A stretch of DNA of 64,000 nt from assembly GCA_964445115.1 (NCBI GenBank), contig CAYUJU010000007.1, positions 13,228-77,227 on the forward strand, given 5' to 3'. The first letter of the stretch is position 1; the number at the start of each line of letters is the position of its first letter. A model generated the notes under the pieces. It searched no databases and had not been told where the DNA came from. It worked only from the letters and a program-made list of their open reading frames with translations. This DNA is from CAIJXJ01 sp964445115 (GTDB taxonomy: Bacteria > Pseudomonadota > Gammaproteobacteria > Burkholderiales > Methylophilaceae). The position numbers and the translations under genes are program-made. Of the stretch, positions 10,709 to 19,903 are shown one piece after another.

Positions 10709-12177
10709 GATGCGCTCTCCCCGGCGTTCACCACGAACTGCGCAGGCACGAAAGGGGCGGGATAAGGCACGCTTGCCAGACACTCGGCCTCCAGCGATTG
10801 GATGTCTGCCCGTGGACCGCCGCGGATAAATCGGAACACCACGTCCTGTGCACAGTTGTGACCGAGCACACCGTGGCCGGTGTCGACCGCGATGCGCATC
10901 GCGCCGTCGCGTAGCGCATCGCCCGATAATGGATCGAAACGTCCCTCCAGCACCAGCGTCGGCACGTCGATGCGCGTGGTTTCCAGCGCCATCGGCGACG
11001 CAGGCGGCAAGCCGCCGCAATGCTGTCCCAGCGTCTGTTGGGTCGCCGAGAAAAACCAGCTTGCCAGCGGGTCTGACCGTGGCGGCACTTCCCGGCTGCC
11101 GGACTGGCAGGCATCGGCCAGCCACAGTTCCCACGCGAAAGCGCCATCCTGCGCGCCCCAGCCCATCGCTGCCAGCCCGACAAAGGCGCCCCACTGCCCT
11201 TGCGCGGCCGCATGCAGGCTGGCCGGAAGCGCCGCCGCGCGTGCGGGATGTCTCACGAGTCGTTCCAGCATGAGCGCCAATCTCCGGTCATGCATGTCGA
11301 GCCGTTCCGTCTGGCCGGTTTGAGGATGCACCAGGCTCAGGCGGGCGGGCAATGCCTGTCTGATGCGTGCCAGATCAGCAGCAGGATCGGGAAACCGCGC
11401 TGCACAGGCCGGATGGGCGGCGCACGCAGCAAACACCTTGCGTAGCGCATGGGCGGTGCGCTCGGCCCGCTGGGCGAGCGCCTGTCTCGCGGGCGCGGGG
11501 CTGTCGAGCACCATGCGCCTGATGCTGGCGGGATACCGCACAGCCCACGCCTCGGCGATGCGCGCGCCATACCCTTCTGCCAGCAGGTTCACCTGCCCCA
11601 GACCCAACCGCGTTCTCAACTGCTCAAGATCCTCCGCATGCACTGCCGGGGTCAGTCGCGCGGCCCCGCCCCAGGCTTTCCAGGCCGCCCGGCAACGGGG
11701 CGCGCTGGACTGCAAAGGCTCGATCTTCTCTGCCATGGAGGCGTAGCCGGGCGGAACGCACCCGGCTTCCGGGGTGGCCGGCAACCCGCGAGGCTCCAGC
11801 CAGATCAGATCACGATCGTTCATGACGCGGCGCAATGCGCCCAGCATCGCAGGAGCGCGATCCGTCGGGTAAACACCGGGGCCATCGGCGATCCACACGA
11901 CCGGGTCTGCCAGGGGGTAGCGTGCCCGTGCCGGCACCTTATACCAGCGCAGGCTGCGTGTTTCGGCTGGCCGCGCGTCTGCATGCAGGGAGACGGCCAG
12001 CGTGCCGCAAAGCAGCGTATGGGCATGGCCGGGGATACGGCAGGTCTCGCCTGACAGGCGGTCGCCCGTTGTCCGGGAGTCGTCGTGATGCATGCCGGAA
12101 AAGATCGCAACGCCCGCCACAAACACGAGCACCGCCAGACCTGAAAGCCGCAACCGCCCGAATTGCCTGCGCGACAT
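10705..12177 (-). CDS. Alpha/beta-hydrolase fold protein lacking the catalytic serine
   Basis: This 490-residue protein has an N-terminal hydrophobic segment (about 10-29) that should anchor it with the rest outside the membrane. Its layout matches the tripeptidyl-aminopeptidase-like hydrolases (peptidase family S33). The acid region (GRFDPLS) and the histidine region (TGHGVLGH) near the C terminus are kept. At the nucleophile elbow, where the family has G-x-S-x-G, this protein reads AEGYG, with Gly202 replacing serine, and the upstream GGPG loop reads ADGPG. It is therefore probably not a serine hydrolase and may be a binding or scaffold subunit of the transporters. Start and stop overlap both neighbours (TGATG and TTGA), so it is tightly coupled to them. 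Confidence 0.75.
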   Translation of the reverse strand: MSRRQFGRLRLSGLAVLVFVAGVAIFSGMHHDDSRTTGDRLSGETCRIPGHAHTLLCGTLAVSLHADARPAETRSLRWYKVPARARYPLADPVVWIADGPGVYPTDRAPAMLGALRRVMNDRDLIWLEPRGLPATPEAGCVPPGYASMAEKIEPLQSSAPRCRAAWKAWGGAARLTPAVHAEDLEQLRTRLGLGQVNLLAEGYGARIAEAWAVRYPASIRRMVLDSPAPARQALAQRAERTAHALRKVFAACAAHPACAARFPDPAADLARIRQALPARLSLVHPQTGQTERLDMHDRRLALMLERLVRHPARAAALPASLHAAAQGQWGAFVGLAAMGWGAQDGAFAWELWLADACQSGSREVPPRSDPLASWFFSATQQTLGQHCGGLPPASPMALETTRIDVPTLVLEGRFDPLSGDALRDGAMRIAVDTGHGVLGHNCAQDVVFRFIRGGPRADIQSLEAECLASVPYPAPFVPAQFVVNAGESAS

Positions 12178-12449
12178 CAGATCAGCAACAGCACGAAAAA
12201 CAGGGCGGTGCCGACCAGCGCGCACACCATCAACGGCGACACCAACCAGTACAGGACCTCACCGACACCATCCGCCGCATCGCCCAGCTTTTTCTGCATC
12301 CGGCAGGGCAACGGCAACCATTTGCGCAGGCTCGACCGCATCTCCTGATCGAGATGGTGCCGGACCAGCAGGATGCAGCCCAGCACGCTCATGGCGAGTA
12401 CACCAAGCAGCGCCATGATCATCATTCCCTGAAGATAGGTGGTCATCAA
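12177..12449 (-). CDS. Small two-helix membrane protein
   Basis: This 90-residue protein has two hydrophobic helices (about 7-28 and 65-90) separated by a charged loop of about 35 residues with several Arg and Lys. I recognise no family. It overlaps both neighbours by a few bases inside the double ABC-transporter operon and its layout parallels the 96-residue protein at 12898-13188. It may be a small subunit or regulator of the transporters. Confidence 0.7.
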   Translation of the reverse strand: MMTTYLQGMMIMALLGVLAMSVLGCILLVRHHLDQEMRSSLRKWLPLPCRMQKKLGDAADGVGEVLYWLVSPLMVCALVGTALFFVLLLI

Positions 12450-12874
12450 CCGATTTTCCTCAACGGTACTACCGTGGCCGATTCACGTGCGGCATCGGCT
12501 TCGATGGGCGCTTCCGCCCCACGCGGCCCCGGCGACGTAAACTTTGCCCGCAACAACTCGCTGCGTGCGATGAGGCGCTCGCGCAGTTCTGGCTCCTCAG
12601 GCAATCGCAACTCCGGCGCATCGGCCAGCATCGTGCGATGGTGATGCAATTCTTCTTCGGTGAACTCGGCGGTGAGGTGCGTGCCCAATTTTCCCCGCCC
12701 AGGTTGCTTGCCGGCACGACGCGCGCCATCCCATCGCGACAGCCAATACTTCGCCAGCACCATACCGTATCGCCTTGCCCGGTCGAATCGCCGAGCCCAT
12801 CGCCCCAATCGCACGCGCACCCTCCACATCCCCCATATCTTCCATTTGCTTTTCCAACGCGCCGGCAACGTCAT
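12446..12874 (-). CDS. Hypothetical basic protein of the ABC operon
   Basis: This protein of about 142 residues is very basic and Trp-rich in its first 60 residues and then becomes acidic, with a charged, probably helical region (EFTEEELHHHRTML). It has no signal peptide or membrane helix. I placed the start at the ATG at 12874, preceded by a GGGGGCGG sequence; the frame is open further upstream. I do not recognise the family. It overlaps the next gene by 4 bp. Confidence 0.6.
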   Translation of the reverse strand: MTLPARWKSKWKIWGMWRVRVRLGRWARRFDRARRYGMVLAKYWLSRWDGARRAGKQPGRGKLGTHLTAEFTEEELHHHRTMLADAPELRLPEEPELRERLIARSELLRAKFTSPGPRGAEAPIEADAARESATVVPLRKIG

Positions 12875-12897
12875 CCAACCGCCCCCGGCTCCCCCGT

Positions 12898-13188
12898 CTA
12901 GCCGACAGTCAGCATCGGCATTACGACGTACAGCACCACCATGCCGCAAAAGGCGATCACCAGCACGACCGGCATCGCTTCCACGAGAAAATCCACGGTT
13001 TCGTCCAACACGCTCGTGACCTGCTTCACCACCGGCTCGCGCAGCGGCAGCATGCGCAGGAAAGCATCACGACGGTCTCGTGCATCGCGGCGGCTGAAAA
13101 TGTACTCCAGCCAGTTGGCGCAACCCAGCAGCACGCCGCCCACCAGTATCAGGCCCCACCAGAACACATCCTGAAAACCTTCGTTCAC
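12898..13188 (-). CDS. Small two-helix membrane protein
   Basis: This 96-residue protein has hydrophobic helices near 9-27 and 70-93 flanking a basic loop (SRRDARDRRDAF). The start is GTG with a GGTGA sequence just upstream. No family is recognised. It lies directly after the ABC-2 permease gene at 13216-14343 and its topology resembles the 90-residue protein at 12177-12449, so the two may form a pair in one membrane complex. Confidence 0.65.
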   Translation of the reverse strand: MNEGFQDVFWWGLILVGGVLLGCANWLEYIFSRRDARDRRDAFLRMLPLREPVVKQVTSVLDETVDFLVEAMPVVLVIAFCGMVVLYVVMPMLTVG

Positions 13189-13215
13189 CGTTTCACCCGA
13201 TCGACGTTCATCGCA

Positions 13216-14343
13216 TCACACCTGCCGCCAGCCGTGCCGATTCCAGACCCATGCCGCCAGTGCGAGCAGCATCGACGCCAGTAGAATCAGGAACGACAAG
13301 TGCCCGAAGAACAGCAGGATCGCGCCCCATCCGCGCGCGGCGGTATCAAACATGATCGAATAAGCACTGATGACATGGTGCTCGAACATCAGCGTGCGCA
13401 GGGCGGCGAAGCCGGGAAAACTCTGCGAGAGCGCGAAGATGATGCCGACGACCATCAGGTAGGAAAACCCCATCAGGCTGGCCGAAGTCTGGTTGCGCGA
13501 AAAGCTGGTGATCAGCGTCGCCACGGCCATCAACCCGAGGCTGGAAGCGCAGAACACCAGCCACAGCGGATAAAACCGGAGATACGCGGGGGCGAATACC
13601 AGCGTCATGGCGACAGAGGCAGCCAACGACAGGGACAGATGGAACAGCAGCTTGGCCGCCAGCAACTCGCCCGGCCCGACCGGCGTCATGGTCAGCGCCT
13701 GCAAAATGCCTTTTTCGCGCTCATGCGCAGTCAGCGAAATCATGAGCGCACAGCAGACAAAAAACTGGGCCGAGAACAACAGCATCGCGCTCACCATGGC
13801 GCGGGATTTGGATGAGCCGAGGTCGAAACTGCGGGGCGTACCGGCCGCCGCTTCCGGGAGCTTCACGCTCTCCACGGAAAACCTGCCTGCGTTGGCCACG
13901 TTCGTGACCCAGTTGGATACCGCGTGAATCTGGCGCATGTCGTTGCCGGCATGGCGAAACACCAGGCGACGCTGCGCACCGCCTTGATCGAGTTCCGGCC
14001 CGATCTCCACGGCGCAGACCAGCCCCTTGCGGTAGGCCGGGCGCGCATTGAGGTTCAGGTCATACTCGACCTGGCTAAAACGCACTGGTACGCCCTTTTG
14101 CCGGTGCGCCTTCAGCGCACTGACCAGCGCATCCTCCGCGTTGTAAACCACCAGGCAAGGTTGACGGAAAGCCTGTGCAGCACGCGCGCTGGCCTTGCCT
14201 TCGATAGTCAGCAGGACCGCCATCAGAATCAGCAACCCCACCGCCATCAGCGCAGCAGGGTTACGCTTCAGGCGCGACCATTCCTTGACGTACAGCCCCC
14301 ACAGACGATGGGGCCGCCCGGATCGCACGGCAGGATTACTCAT
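13216..14343 (-). CDS. ABC-2 type transporter permease
   Basis: This 375-residue permease has a first membrane helix near 33-50, an extracytoplasmic domain to about residue 185, and then five or six helices with the EREKGILQALTMTPV segment typical of ABC-2 permeases. It overlaps the upstream lipoprotein gene by 8 bp. Its ATPase partner is most likely encoded by the first gene of the operon (14779-15627). This gives the operon two complete ABC-2 exporters. Confidence 0.82.
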   Translation of the reverse strand: MSNPAVRSGRPHRLWGLYVKEWSRLKRNPAALMAVGLLILMAVLLTIEGKASARAAQAFRQPCLVVYNAEDALVSALKAHRQKGVPVRFSQVEYDLNLNARPAYRKGLVCAVEIGPELDQGGAQRRLVFRHAGNDMRQIHAVSNWVTNVANAGRFSVESVKLPEAAAGTPRSFDLGSSKSRAMVSAMLLFSAQFFVCCALMISLTAHEREKGILQALTMTPVGPGELLAAKLLFHLSLSLAASVAMTLVFAPAYLRFYPLWLVFCASSLGLMAVATLITSFSRNQTSASLMGFSYLMVVGIIFALSQSFPGFAALRTLMFEHHVISAYSIMFDTAARGWGAILLFFGHLSFLILLASMLLALAAWVWNRHGWRQV

Positions 14344-14782
14344 TCGGATTCACCCCGAGCCGGTTTTTGACGTAGGCGGCACAGCCCTCGCGGTAATCCC
14401 TCGTGCCGCGCTGCTTCTTGCAGACCTCGGCCTTGTTGACGTCCTGCTGCTGCGCCCAGGCGAAGCCCAGGTCAAAGTCGCTGGGTCCTGAAGGTGCCGG
14501 CTCGAATTGCTGCACCCCCATGCTTTCCTGGCTTTCCTGCATCGCGAGCATTTGCAGGCGCTGGGTTACCCATGTCCTGCACCCATCCACGAACTCCTGA
14601 TCGGCCTCGCCGTCGTCACACTCGTCCGGGTCTTCGATCTGCTCGGACAAGGCCCAGGCGTAACCCTGGTCGTACTGCCCCTGGGTCGCCGGCGCCAGCG
14701 GGGGCGGGGCCGCGGCGGGCACCTGCTCATCTCCACACGCCACCAACCCCAGGCATAGCAGCATCCAGAGCATGCGTCTCAT
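14336..14782 (-). CDS. Lipoprotein with two internal Cys-containing repeats
   Basis: This 148-residue protein begins with a lipoprotein signal peptide and lipobox (LGLVAC, Cys16). The mature part contains two related repeats, each with a [YF]D.G[YF]AWA start and two cysteines (DECDD...DGCRTW and EVCKK...EGCAAY), suggesting one disulfide in each. I recognise no family. It is the second gene of the operon, overlapping both the ATPase and the permease genes, so it probably acts at the periplasmic side of the transporters. Confidence 0.72.
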   Translation of the reverse strand: MRRMLWMLLCLGLVACGDEQVPAAAPPPLAPATQGQYDQGYAWALSEQIEDPDECDDGEADQEFVDGCRTWVTQRLQMLAMQESQESMGVQQFEPAPSGPSDFDLGFAWAQQQDVNKAEVCKKQRGTRDYREGCAAYVKNRLGVNPNE

Positions 14783-15627
14783 GCGTAGGCCTCCCCGGTG
14801 AGTTTCTTGAACACGTCATCGAATCGGAATTCGCGCGAATGCACCCGTACGCAGTGCTTGGCCATCACAATATCGGCGAGACGCGCCTTGTCCGCCGCAG
14901 CATCCAGATGCAGGGTTTCACGCACCGTCTGCCCGCCTTCGTCGTACTGCACGTCGCAATAACGCTCCGCGTGGCGGGTGATAAACGCCGTCGGCGTATC
15001 GCACTCCAGCAGGCGCCCCTTGGCGAGGATCGCCACCCGGTCACAGATCGCCTCGACCTCGTCCATGTCGTGCGTGGTGAGGAACACGGTCGTGCCATGA
15101 TCCACCAGTTCGCGCAACAGGTTGCGCACCAACTGTACCGAATGGCGGTCCAGGTTCGCGGTCGGCTCATCGAAAAACACCAACTCGGGCGCATGCAGCA
15201 ACTCGCGCGCGATCAGCAGTTTTTTCTTCATGCCCTTGGAATACTCACGCACGCGCACGTCGGCCGCCTCCGTAAGCTGGAGACGTGCCAGCCACTCATC
15301 CACCAGTGACGGCGACACACGGTACAAGCGGGCATAAAGCGCCAGATTCTCGCGACCGGTGAAATCCTCGAAGTGGTTCTCGGTATCCGGCACGTAGCCG
15401 GTGATGCGCTTGATCTTGTCGCGCCCGGAGGCCAGATCATGCCCCGCCACACGCACCGCGCCGGAGGATGGCTTCAAGGCCCCGGTCAGCACGCGGATGG
15501 TCGTCGTCTTGCCGGCACCATTCGGCCCGAGAAAACCGAACAACTCACCCCTGCCCACCTTGAGGGAGAGATCGTTGACCGCAACGAAACCGCCAAAACT
15601 TACCTTCAGTTGATCTATTTGAATCAT
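14779..15627 (-). CDS. ABC transporter ATP-binding protein
   Basis: This 282-residue ATPase opens the nine-gene operon. It has Walker A GPNGAGKTTT near residue 36, a signature loop YSKGMKKKLLIA, Walker B LVFFDEPTANLD, and the switch histidine in LTTHD. The C-terminal 70 residues form the small extension common in drug and lipid exporters of the ABC-2 class. Its likely partner is the permease at 13216-14343. The promoter should lie in the gap shared with the divergent OGT-type gene. Confidence 0.9.
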   Translation of the reverse strand: MIQIDQLKVSFGGFVAVNDLSLKVGRGELFGFLGPNGAGKTTTIRVLTGALKPSSGAVRVAGHDLASGRDKIKRITGYVPDTENHFEDFTGRENLALYARLYRVSPSLVDEWLARLQLTEAADVRVREYSKGMKKKLLIARELLHAPELVFFDEPTANLDRHSVQLVRNLLRELVDHGTTVFLTTHDMDEVEAICDRVAILAKGRLLECDTPTAFITRHAERYCDVQYDEGGQTVRETLHLDAAADKARLADIVMAKHCVRVHSREFRFDDVFKKLTGEAYA

Positions 15628-15944
15628 GTTTACGGGGAGCCGGCGTCCGGCCCGTGTCGCGCCACTTGTGGTTCAGGATATCTGCCCCATCAAAAGCAAT
15701 ATGCGCGCCAAACGGATTTTCCGGCCCGCACACACCGCCGCGGCTGATGACAACCACGGACCCCGCCAGAATGGCTGATTGCAGCCACCAATCCGCCGCA
15801 CCATCTCCAGCATCACGATGCCTGATCGCCGATAACCGCCAGAAACCATGCAGTTACGCCAAGCCACGCTTGCCACACCCGCCATTCCGGCCAACAGGCA
15901 CATTTATTGCGGTTGACAGCACTCCATTTCGATATCAGCACACC
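15628..15944. other. Intergenic gap between divergent operons
   Basis: This 317-bp gap must hold the start sites of both the minus-strand ABC operon and the plus-strand OGT operon. The plus frame of the OGT gene is open through it, but no ribosome-binding site supports a longer protein. An isolated TTGACA occurs at 15913-15918 without a clear -10 partner. I see no gene in this gap. Confidence 0.5.
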
Positions 15945-18335
15945 ATGTTGTTGAAAACCGCCGCAGACCACCTTGCAGAAGCCAACCAGAACCTTGCACA
16001 GGGGCTCACCGAACAGGCCGCCGACAGCTATCGGCAGGCCATCGCGCTCGACCCCGGCCATGCGGAAAGCCACCTTCTGCTCGGCAAGTGCCTGAGCAAA
16101 CTCAAGCGCTACGACGCCGCACTCACGTGCTACGCAGCAGCCTGTCAGTTGGACGACACCCAGGCAGAGTTTCATTTCAGCCGCGCCAATGCCCTGAAAC
16201 ACCTGCGCCGGTTCGACCAGGCCATCGAGGCCTACGACCAGGTCATCCAGATCGATCCACAGCATGCCAAAGCCTACTTCAACCGCGGCATCGTGATGCA
16301 GCTGTCGGGCCGTGCCGCCCTTGCGCTCGGCAACTACGATCAGGCCATCCGCCTCAACCCGCAATATGCCGAGGCCTACAACAACCGCGGCAACCTGCGC
16401 AAATCCCAGGGGCAACCCCACGCCGCGCTGGAAGACTACGACCGGGCCATCGCCCTCGCCCCCCTGCCGGAAACCCATTACAACCGCGGCATCGTCCTGC
16501 AGCAACTGGGACGACTGACCGAGGCACTAGCAGCCTACGACATGGCGATCACGCTCAACCCACACCATGCCGACGCCCACAACAACCGGGGCAGCGTGCT
16601 GCAATCACTGGGAAGACTGGCAGAAGCCGCTCAAGCCTTCGATCAGGCCATTGCCATCCGCAGAGACTACCCCGAAGCGTGGAATAACCTCGGCAACCTG
16701 TTCAAGGAGATGAAAAAATATGCCGAGGCACTCGGCTGTTATCGGGAAACGCTGCGCATCAAGCCGGATTTCGCCGACGCCTGGGCCAACACCGGCATCA
16801 CCTTGCAGAAACTCAACCGCCTGCAGGAGGCCATTGCCAGCTACGACAAGGCGATCGAACTCAACCCCGCGCACGCCGAGGCCTGGTTTTCGCGGGGCAA
16901 CGCACTCAAGGAACTCAAGCAGCTCGACGAAGCCGTCGCAAGTTACGCGCACGCCCTCGCCATCAAGCCCGATTACCCGGAAGCCTTCGGTTCCTGGTTG
17001 CAGACCAAAATGCACACCTGCGACTGGCAAGGCATCGAGGAGGCCTTTCAGCAGGTCGATCAATGGGTCCTGTCGGGCGCGCCCGTGGTGCCGTTCAACA
17101 TCCTGGCCACACCAGCCTCTGCCGCCATCCAGAAACGCTGCGCCGAAAACTTTGCCAAGGACAAGATCCCCGCTGCAGCGCGGCTGACCGGCCCGGATAC
17201 CCGCTACGCGCACGACCGTATCCGACTCGGCTATTTCTCCGCCGACCTGCACAATCACGCGACCGCCTACCTGATGGCAGAGCTATTCGAAAAGCATGAC
17301 AAATCGTGCTTCGAGCTGATCGCATTTTCGTTTGGCCCGAACGAAGAAGACGAAATGCGCCAGCGGATTCGCGCAGCCTTCGATCAATTTCACGAGGTAC
17401 GCAAGCACAGCGACGAGGAAATCGCCAAACTCGCGCACACCCTTGAGATCGACATCGCCATCGACCTCAAGGGCTACACCCGCGGCGCGCGCCCCAAGGC
17501 GCTGGCGATGCGCCCTGCCCCGCTTCAGGTCAACTATCTGGGTTACCCCGGCACCATGGGCGCCGACTTTATCGATTACCTCATCGCCGACCCCATCGTG
17601 GTGCCGGCCGAGGCGCGACAGCATTACACTGAAAAAATCGCCTACGTGCCGGATACCTACCAGGTCAACGACCGTTGCCGCATCGTTGCCAGCCGCGAAC
17701 AGACCAGAGCAGAGCACGACCTGCCCGACGATGCCTTCGTGTTCTGCTGCTTCAACAACAACTTCAAGATCACGCCGGACGTGTTCCACATCTGGATGCA
17801 CCTGCTGCACACCGTAGAAAACAGCGTGTTATGGCTGTTCGAGGCCAACCCCTCCGCCATGCGGCACATGCTCGGGGAGGCCGCGCGCCACGACATCGCG
17901 CCGCAACGGCTGGTCTTCGCAAAAAAGAAACCCCAGGCCGAACACCTCGCGCGCTACCGGCTGGCCGACCTCGTGATCGACACCTTCCACTACAACGCCC
18001 ACACCACCACCAGCGATGCGCTCTGGGTCGGCACCCCCGTGCTCACCTGCATCGGCAGCACCTTTGCCGGGCGTGTCGCCGCCAGCCTGCTCACCGCCCA
18101 CGGCGTACCGGAACTCATCACTCACTCGCCCGAAGCCTACCAGGCCCGCGCCATCGAGCTTGCCAGGCATCCGGAAACACTCGCGCAGATTCGAAACAAG
18201 GTCGCTGCCCACCGCGACAGCCACCCCCTGTTCGACACGACCCGCTTCACGCGCAACATCGAAAACGTCTACCAGGCCATCTACCAACGACATCAGCGTG
18301 GCTTGCCCCCCGACCACATCACATTAGAATCATGA
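15945..18335 (+). CDS. TPR / SPINDLY-type O-linked glycosyltransferase (GT41)
   Basis: This 796-residue protein has about ten to eleven tetratricopeptide repeats (residues 1 to about 390) followed by a GT41 catalytic domain of the O-GlcNAc transferase/SPINDLY type. Visible catalytic-domain blocks are RLGYFSADLHNHA, DIAIDLKGYTRGARP, QVNYLGYPGTMG and HTTTSDALWVGTPVLT. Such enzymes transfer a sugar to Ser/Thr of proteins or build glycans. The ATG at 15945 is chosen because the first TPR begins immediately after it. Its stop overlaps the next gene (ATGA). Given the neighbouring pilus genes, glycosylation of pilin or another surface protein is plausible, but this is inference. Confidence 0.9.
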   Translation: MLLKTAADHLAEANQNLAQGLTEQAADSYRQAIALDPGHAESHLLLGKCLSKLKRYDAALTCYAAACQLDDTQAEFHFSRANALKHLRRFDQAIEAYDQVIQIDPQHAKAYFNRGIVMQLSGRAALALGNYDQAIRLNPQYAEAYNNRGNLRKSQGQPHAALEDYDRAIALAPLPETHYNRGIVLQQLGRLTEALAAYDMAITLNPHHADAHNNRGSVLQSLGRLAEAAQAFDQAIAIRRDYPEAWNNLGNLFKEMKKYAEALGCYRETLRIKPDFADAWANTGITLQKLNRLQEAIASYDKAIELNPAHAEAWFSRGNALKELKQLDEAVASYAHALAIKPDYPEAFGSWLQTKMHTCDWQGIEEAFQQVDQWVLSGAPVVPFNILATPASAAIQKRCAENFAKDKIPAAARLTGPDTRYAHDRIRLGYFSADLHNHATAYLMAELFEKHDKSCFELIAFSFGPNEEDEMRQRIRAAFDQFHEVRKHSDEEIAKLAHTLEIDIAIDLKGYTRGARPKALAMRPAPLQVNYLGYPGTMGADFIDYLIADPIVVPAEARQHYTEKIAYVPDTYQVNDRCRIVASREQTRAEHDLPDDAFVFCCFNNNFKITPDVFHIWMHLLHTVENSVLWLFEANPSAMRHMLGEAARHDIAPQRLVFAKKKPQAEHLARYRLADLVIDTFHYNAHTTTSDALWVGTPVLTCIGSTFAGRVAASLLTAHGVPELITHSPEAYQARAIELARHPETLAQIRNKVAAHRDSHPLFDTTRFTRNIENVYQAIYQRHQRGLPPDHITLES

Positions 18336-19903
18336 ACCTCAGAGCCCCCCCTTTTCTCATCCTGATCACGGTGTTCTGCGCCACCTTGATCCCGCGCATG
18401 CTGCTGATCGGGGGGCCACCCGCGACGGACGAAGGCATCTACGCTTTCAATGCCCTGCTCGTACACCTCAACCCTGCGCCGGGTGGGTGGCTACCGGATT
18501 TCGGCACCCTCAACCTTTACCCGGCGATGCTTTCCTGGGTGTTTGGGACAGACCTCAACCCCTTCCTGCTGCTGCGCTTTGCCGATGCGATCATCGCCGC
18601 GCTGGCGGGGGTCATGCTCTACCGCGTGCTCGCGCATGAAAGCGGCACACCCGTTGCCGGCGCGTGCATCGCCATCGCCTGCCTGCTCACGCTCAACGAC
18701 CCCGTCTTCGTGCAGTATGGCTTCAAGAACAGTATTGCCGCGGCCTGCCTGCCTATGCTGCTCGCCATTTCGCTCGGACAGCAGGCAGATCAGCAACGGC
18801 GTGCGCCCTGGTTCTGGTGCGGCGTACTCATGGCAGTCGCCGTAATGCTCAGGGAACCGTTCGTGATTCTGGCGCTGGCCGGCACTTTCGCGGCATGGGC
18901 ACGGGGCGGCCTGCGCAACGCCGCCGCCTACGCCGTGGGCGGCATCCTCGCATCTGCACTGATCCTGCTGGCCATCATCGGCCTGCGCGGCGGGCTCGAA
19001 ACCCTGGTGCAGAGCTACTTTCACGCCGGGCAGATCGTTGGCGGCATTGCCTATCAGCAGGCAGCGTTGCTGCAAACCAACCCTGTCACCTTCGTCCAGA
19101 ACGCCGCCGGTGCGCTGCTGATTTCCGTTGGCATGCTGATCGTGCTCGTCGTGCAGGCCATTCGCGGCCAGGTGCCAAGCCTGCCATGGCGTACCGCCTT
19201 CTGGCTGGCGCTGGCGCTTCTGCCGCTGGTCGAACCGCTCCTCAAGAATGGATACCCCTACCACTTTGCCACCAGCCTCATCGGCCTATCGGGGCTGACC
19301 GCGCTCGGCTGGCGTACCCTGCGGGAAAACCCACGGCAAAAAACCGGCATACTGGCCATGGTGCTCCTGCTGGTGTTTACCGTTCTGCTGTTCCCCAAAC
19401 TGGGCAAACTGGCGGAGGTTTATGGGCGATACACGCGCACGCTGGTCGCGCAGTCGCCCCTCTCCCAATGGCCGTTATCGACCATACGCCAGAGCAATTA
19501 CCTTCTGATTGCCGAAACTATCCGCCAGCAGGCCGGGCCCGGCGCCACCCTCGCCATCAGTGGCAGCATGCTGGGGGTCATCCCCCTCAGCGGCCTGCGG
19601 CCCAGCCGGCCCGATCTTGCCCACCTCAGCTATCGCTATCTGGAAACTGGCAATGACCCGCGACGCCTGCAGGCATCGTTGTACGAATGCCCGCCCGATT
19701 TCGTCATGCTGACCAACAGCTCGCCCTTCCGGGATACACAAGCACTGTTCAACGTGTTGAAAAGCATGCCGGAATACACCCAGACAACCTATATTCCGGT
19801 ATCCGAGACCCGCCACTACGGCAGCTTCGACGGGATCATCTTCAAATGGTCGGCGCCCCGCCGCCCCTGCGTACAGTCACAACCCCAAGGCGAAGGCGCA
19901 TGA
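18332..19903 (+). CDS. Polytopic membrane protein, GT-C glycosyltransferase-like
   Basis: This 523-residue protein has about ten membrane helices. A first extracytoplasmic loop carries the acidic motif PPATDEGIYAFNALL near residues 32-46, as in GT-C transferases (PMT/ArnT type, family 39-like) that use lipid-linked sugars. The last 150 residues are a soluble periplasmic domain. It overlaps both neighbours by 4 bp, so it is co-translated with the OGT-like enzyme and the acyltransferase. Donor and acceptor are unknown. Confidence 0.75.
   Translation: MNLRAPPFLILITVFCATLIPRMLLIGGPPATDEGIYAFNALLVHLNPAPGGWLPDFGTLNLYPAMLSWVFGTDLNPFLLLRFADAIIAALAGVMLYRVLAHESGTPVAGACIAIACLLTLNDPVFVQYGFKNSIAAACLPMLLAISLGQQADQQRRAPWFWCGVLMAVAVMLREPFVILALAGTFAAWARGGLRNAAAYAVGGILASALILLAIIGLRGGLETLVQSYFHAGQIVGGIAYQQAALLQTNPVTFVQNAAGALLISVGMLIVLVVQAIRGQVPSLPWRTAFWLALALLPLVEPLLKNGYPYHFATSLIGLSGLTALGWRTLRENPRQKTGILAMVLLLVFTVLLFPKLGKLAEVYGRYTRTLVAQSPLSQWPLSTIRQSNYLLIAETIRQQAGPGATLAISGSMLGVIPLSGLRPSRPDLAHLSYRYLETGNDPRRLQASLYECPPDFVMLTNSSPFRDTQALFNVLKSMPEYTQTTYIPVSETRHYGSFDGIIFKWSAPRRPCVQSQPQGEGA

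Noticed and set aside
10709..11194. Longer N terminus for the NatA-like ATPase
   Set aside because: It would lie entirely inside the hydrolase-fold gene in another frame. The TTG at 10708 has a good ribosome-binding site and overlaps the preceding stop.
15654..15944. N-terminal extension of the OGT-type protein
   Set aside because: The frame is open but has no ribosome-binding site or TPR-like sequence. The first repeat starts right after the ATG at 15945.
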